In this document: piece by piece, positions 60,153 to 64,000 of the stretch | Layout: each line of letters begins with the position of its first letter | Numbering within the stretch: the stretch's first letter is position 1 | From: Polyangium sp. y55x31 | Lineage (GTDB): Bacteria; Myxococcota_A; Polyangia; Polyangiales; Polyangiaceae | DNA length: 64,000 nt | Direction: 5' to 3' | Assembly (NCBI RefSeq): GCF_029946505.1 | Contig: NZ_JARZHG010000022.1 | Location: forward strand, 62,001 to 126,000 | Notes under the pieces: generated by a model | What the model was told of the DNA's origin: nothing | The model's database searches: none | Seen by the model: only the letters and a program-made list of their open reading frames with translations | Program-made: the position numbers and the translations under genes

Positions 60153-61220
60153 ATGGCAGATCCGATCGACAACTCGAACAGCGAGCCTCGTGAGCCGGTG
60201 ATCCCGCCGGCGAGGGGTTCGCGGAGCCGCTCGGGCGGGCGCGTCGTCGCGCTCACGGGCGCGGCGTGTTTCCTCGGCCGAAACCTCGTCGGCCTCCTGG
60301 AAGAAGATCCAGCCACGACCCGCATCGTGACGATCGACGTGAAGTCGCCCGACACGGCAGGCCCGAAAGCGCGGCACTTCGAGGTCGATCTGACGAACCC
60401 GGCCTCGGAGGATCGTGTCGCCGAAATCCTCGCCTCCGAGGAGGTCGACACGCTCGTGCACCTCTGCTTCCTCTCGTCGCCCACGCACGCGACGGGCTGG
60501 GCGCACGAGCTCGAGTCCGTCGGCACGATGCACCTGCTCAACGCCGTACGGCAGGTCCGGCTGCGCAAGCTCGTGCAGTGGAGCCAGACGATGCTCTACG
60601 GCGCGCACCCGACGAACCCGAACTTCCTTACGGAGCGGCACGCTCTACGTGCCGACATGGACGAGCCGTTCTTCGCGGACAAGATCGCCGCCGAGCGTGA
60701 GCTCAACGCCTTCGCCGCGAAGTCGAAGGGCACCGTCGTCACGGTCCTGCGCACGGCGCCGATCGTCGGGCCGACGGTGCAGAACTGGGTCACGCGGTAT
60801 CTCGGCATGCGCGTCGTGCCCACGCTGCTCGGCTTCGATCCGCTCTTGCAGTTCGTGCACGAAGTCGACGCGCTCGCGGCCTTCAAGCTCGCGCTCGATC
60901 GGGATCATCCGGGCACGTTCAACATCGCGTCCGACGGCGTTTTGCCGCTGTCCACGGTGCTGCGTCTGGCCGGCCGCTCGTCGATGCCGCTGCCGCACAC
61001 GCTGGCGAGCTCGCTCGTCGGCGCGCTCTGGATCACGCAGGCCTCGGCCGTGCCGCCGAGCTTTTTGCGGTACCTCAAGTACGTCTGTGTCGCCGACGGC
61101 GACAAGGCGGCGCGCGTGATGGGCTTCAGGCCGGCCTACACGACCCGCGAGGCGCTGCTCGACTACCTCGCCGCGCAGCGCCTGCGCGACGCGAACCTGC
61201 TGCAGGAGAGCCCTGCCTAG
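60153..61220 (+). CDS. NAD-dependent epimerase-like protein (extended SDR, altered motifs)
   Basis: 355 residues from ATG 60153. A Rossmann fold begins VVALTGAACFLGRN; the family motif GxxGxxG has Cys in place of the middle Gly (residue 39). The active-site region reads LYGAHPTNPNFLTE then PFFADKIAAE, so the catalytic Tyr of the YxxxK motif is Phe. It may still bind a dinucleotide but is unlikely to be a normal epimerase. It is followed 14 bp later by an acyltransferase gene. An arrangement of a galE2-like gene next to a PlsC-like gene is known in mycobacteria (Rv0501/Rv0502, from memory). TAGTGT (60133-60138) is a candidate -10. Confidence 0.82.
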   Translation: MADPIDNSNSEPREPVIPPARGSRSRSGGRVVALTGAACFLGRNLVGLLEEDPATTRIVTIDVKSPDTAGPKARHFEVDLTNPASEDRVAEILASEEVDTLVHLCFLSSPTHATGWAHELESVGTMHLLNAVRQVRLRKLVQWSQTMLYGAHPTNPNFLTERHALRADMDEPFFADKIAAERELNAFAAKSKGTVVTVLRTAPIVGPTVQNWVTRYLGMRVVPTLLGFDPLLQFVHEVDALAAFKLALDRDHPGTFNIASDGVLPLSTVLRLAGRSSMPLPHTLASSLVGALWITQASAVPPSFLRYLKYVCVADGDKAARVMGFRPAYTTREALLDYLAAQRLRDANLLQESPA

Positions 61221-61234
61221 GCGGGCAGTTTTCC

Positions 61235-62767
<1,533 letters not shown>

Positions 62768-62768
62768 G

Positions 62769-63854
62769 ATGAGCCCAAAGGATCGCGGGGACGTGACAGG
62801 CGTCCTCGTCCTCGACAAACCCAAAGGTCCCACGAGCCACGACGTCGTCGGCAAGCTGCGGCGCGCCCTCGGCATGCGCCGCATCGGCCACGCCGGCACG
62901 CTCGATCCGATGGCGTCGGGCGTGCTCGTGATGCTGCTCGGCGAAGCCACGAAGCTCGGGCCGTACCTCACCGCGCACGACAAGGCCTACGAGGCGCGCG
63001 TGGTGCTCGGCCGCGGGACGGACACGCTCGACGCGGAAGGCACGGTCACGGCCGAGGCGCCGCAGCCGGCGTGGCTCGAAGACGAGATCACGCGGTTCGC
63101 GCAAGAAGGCGCGGGCGCGGCGCTGCCGAGGATCACGGCCGCGCTCGATCACGAGCGCGCGCGGACCGAACAAGCGCCGCCGGCGTTCTCGGCCATCAAG
63201 GTCGACGGCGCGAAGAGCTACGATCGCGCGAGGCGGGGCGAGGTCGTGGAGCTGCCCGCCCGTCCGGTCGCCGTGCGTGCGATCGAGCTCCGCGGCGCGG
63301 GGATCCTCGAACCGGGGAGGCTCGCGTTCCTCGACGTCTCGCTCGACGTGAGCAAGGGATACTACGTGCGCTCCCTGGCGCGTGATCTCGGTGAGGCCCT
63401 CGTGGTGCCCGCGCACCTCGGCGCGCTCCGTCGCACGCGGAGCGGGCCGTTCGGGCTCGACGTCGCGAAGACGCTCGACGCGCCCGGCGATGCGCTTCGC
63501 GCGGCCGTCGTGCCCCTCGCCGCGGCCGTTCGTCTGGGCCTACCCACGGCCGTTCTCACGGCCGAGGGCGTCGTGCGCGCGTCCCAGGGCAAACGCCTCG
63601 GCGTGGCGGATTTTTCCGAGCCTCCCCCGCGCGAGGTGGAAACCCGGGAGAGCACCGCGGCTCGTCCGGACGAACCTTCCGAATCCGAAGAATCTGCAAC
63701 GAGCGCCTGGCTTTCCCCGGAGGGCCGTCTGGTCGCCGTGGGGAAATCGGATCATGATGGTTACGTGGTTCAACGCGGCTTCACGGATGTCCCCACAGGC
63801 CGCGAGGTCGAGACGGAGAAGCACGTCGCGTCTGGACGTCGCTTTCCGCCCTGA
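62769..63854 (+). CDS. truB: tRNA pseudouridine(55) synthase TruB
   Basis: 361 residues. It makes pseudouridine 55 in the T loop of tRNAs. The opening VTGVLVLDKPKGPTSHDVVGKLRR is followed by the catalytic GHAGTLDPMASGVL, with Asp 46. KVDGAKSYDRARRGE and KGYYVRSLARDLG are typical of TruB. The family usually has about 300 residues; here the last ~70 residues (after about 285) are a Ser/Glu-rich tail with a final low-complexity end, probably a C-terminal extension. The gene starts 1 bp after the acyltransferase stop and may be in its operon. Confidence 0.93.
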   Translation: MSPKDRGDVTGVLVLDKPKGPTSHDVVGKLRRALGMRRIGHAGTLDPMASGVLVMLLGEATKLGPYLTAHDKAYEARVVLGRGTDTLDAEGTVTAEAPQPAWLEDEITRFAQEGAGAALPRITAALDHERARTEQAPPAFSAIKVDGAKSYDRARRGEVVELPARPVAVRAIELRGAGILEPGRLAFLDVSLDVSKGYYVRSLARDLGEALVVPAHLGALRRTRSGPFGLDVAKTLDAPGDALRAAVVPLAAAVRLGLPTAVLTAEGVVRASQGKRLGVADFSEPPPREVETRESTAARPDEPSESEESATSAWLSPEGRLVAVGKSDHDGYVVQRGFTDVPTGREVETEKHVASGRRFPP

Positions 63855-63937
63855 CCATCCGTAGCTGCCGAGCGACCGCGGCGGGTTGCGCCGTGGAAGC
63901 AAGGTCCGCTACGATTCGACGCGTAGGGAGTTCGGTT

Positions 63938-64000
63938 TTGAGTCCAAACGACGTACCACTGGCGCTTTTGGCAGGGGCCATCGCGTCGGCGCTCGTCGGG
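63938..64000 (+). CDS. Start of a further gene (N-terminus only)
   Basis: TTG 63938 follows AGGGAG (63925-63930) with a 7-nt spacer and opens a frame to the window end. The 21 residues (MSPNDVPLALLAGAIASALVG) look like a hydrophobic N-terminus or signal anchor. A TACGAT box lies at 63909-63914. Nothing more can be said from the visible part. Confidence 0.5.
   Translation, partial: MSPNDVPLALLAGAIASALVG

Overview
The window is chromosomal DNA of very high GC, with strong third-position GC, from a myxobacterium (Myxococcota, probably the Polyangium/Sorangium side). The evidence is two very large Cys-rich proteins with MopE-type metal-binding repeats and a MYXO-CTERM-like tail, many short lipoproteins, a Gld-type ABC operon, a PilR/pilin block and long shadow ORFs on non-coding strands. 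The taxonomic call is inference; no rRNA or tRNA gene was recognised.

Layout. 1-4.5 kb: end of a CPBP membrane protease, a lytic transglycosylase, a KamA-type radical SAM protein and a WYL regulator, with structured repeats between genes. 4.8-16.1 kb: two paralogous vWA/MopE/MYXO-CTERM surface proteins and a MopE lipoprotein with an FGE-like C-terminus, closed by a strong terminator. 16.2-23 kb: CXXCH lipoprotein, membrane-bound phosphoesterase, thymidine phosphorylase, a two-component pair, a small lipoprotein and a DUF3293 protein. 23.2-28.9 kb: four-gene Gld-like ABC exporter operon joined by 4-nt stop/start overlaps. 29-34.7 kb: a PatA-like S8 protein with altered catalytic residues, pyrC-carA, rimO and a lipoprotein. 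34.8-39.4 kb: PilR-like sigma-54 activator, two type IV pilins, a pilin-like protein with an odd leader and its coupled partner. 39.6-47.6 kb, mostly minus strand: a proline-rich PEGA protein, a large exported protein, small unknowns and a hydrolase lipoprotein. 47.6-55.2 kb: LysR regulator, MEDS-domain histidine kinase with response regulator, Cys-rich secreted proteins, an M43 metalloprotease with a polyproline linker and a membrane protein. 55.3-64 kb: OB-fold lipoprotein, gatC-gatA, GNAT enzyme, lipoprotein, an epimerase-like/acyltransferase pair, truB and the start of one more gene.

How it fits together. Much of the window serves the cell envelope: surface proteins, pili, exporter, lipoproteins and peptidoglycan turnover. 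Interspersed are core genes for pyrimidine synthesis, tRNA/rRNA modification and Gln-tRNA amidation. The least expected signals are non-coding. A four-hairpin intergenic element occurs three times with compensatory changes in its stems. A second repeat family puts one gene's stop codon in a hairpin loop. A TAnnnn box recurs 6-10 nt before start codons, suggesting many near-leaderless transcripts. Among proteins, the S8 protein with Thr in place of Ser and the epimerase-like protein without its catalytic Tyr deserve attention.
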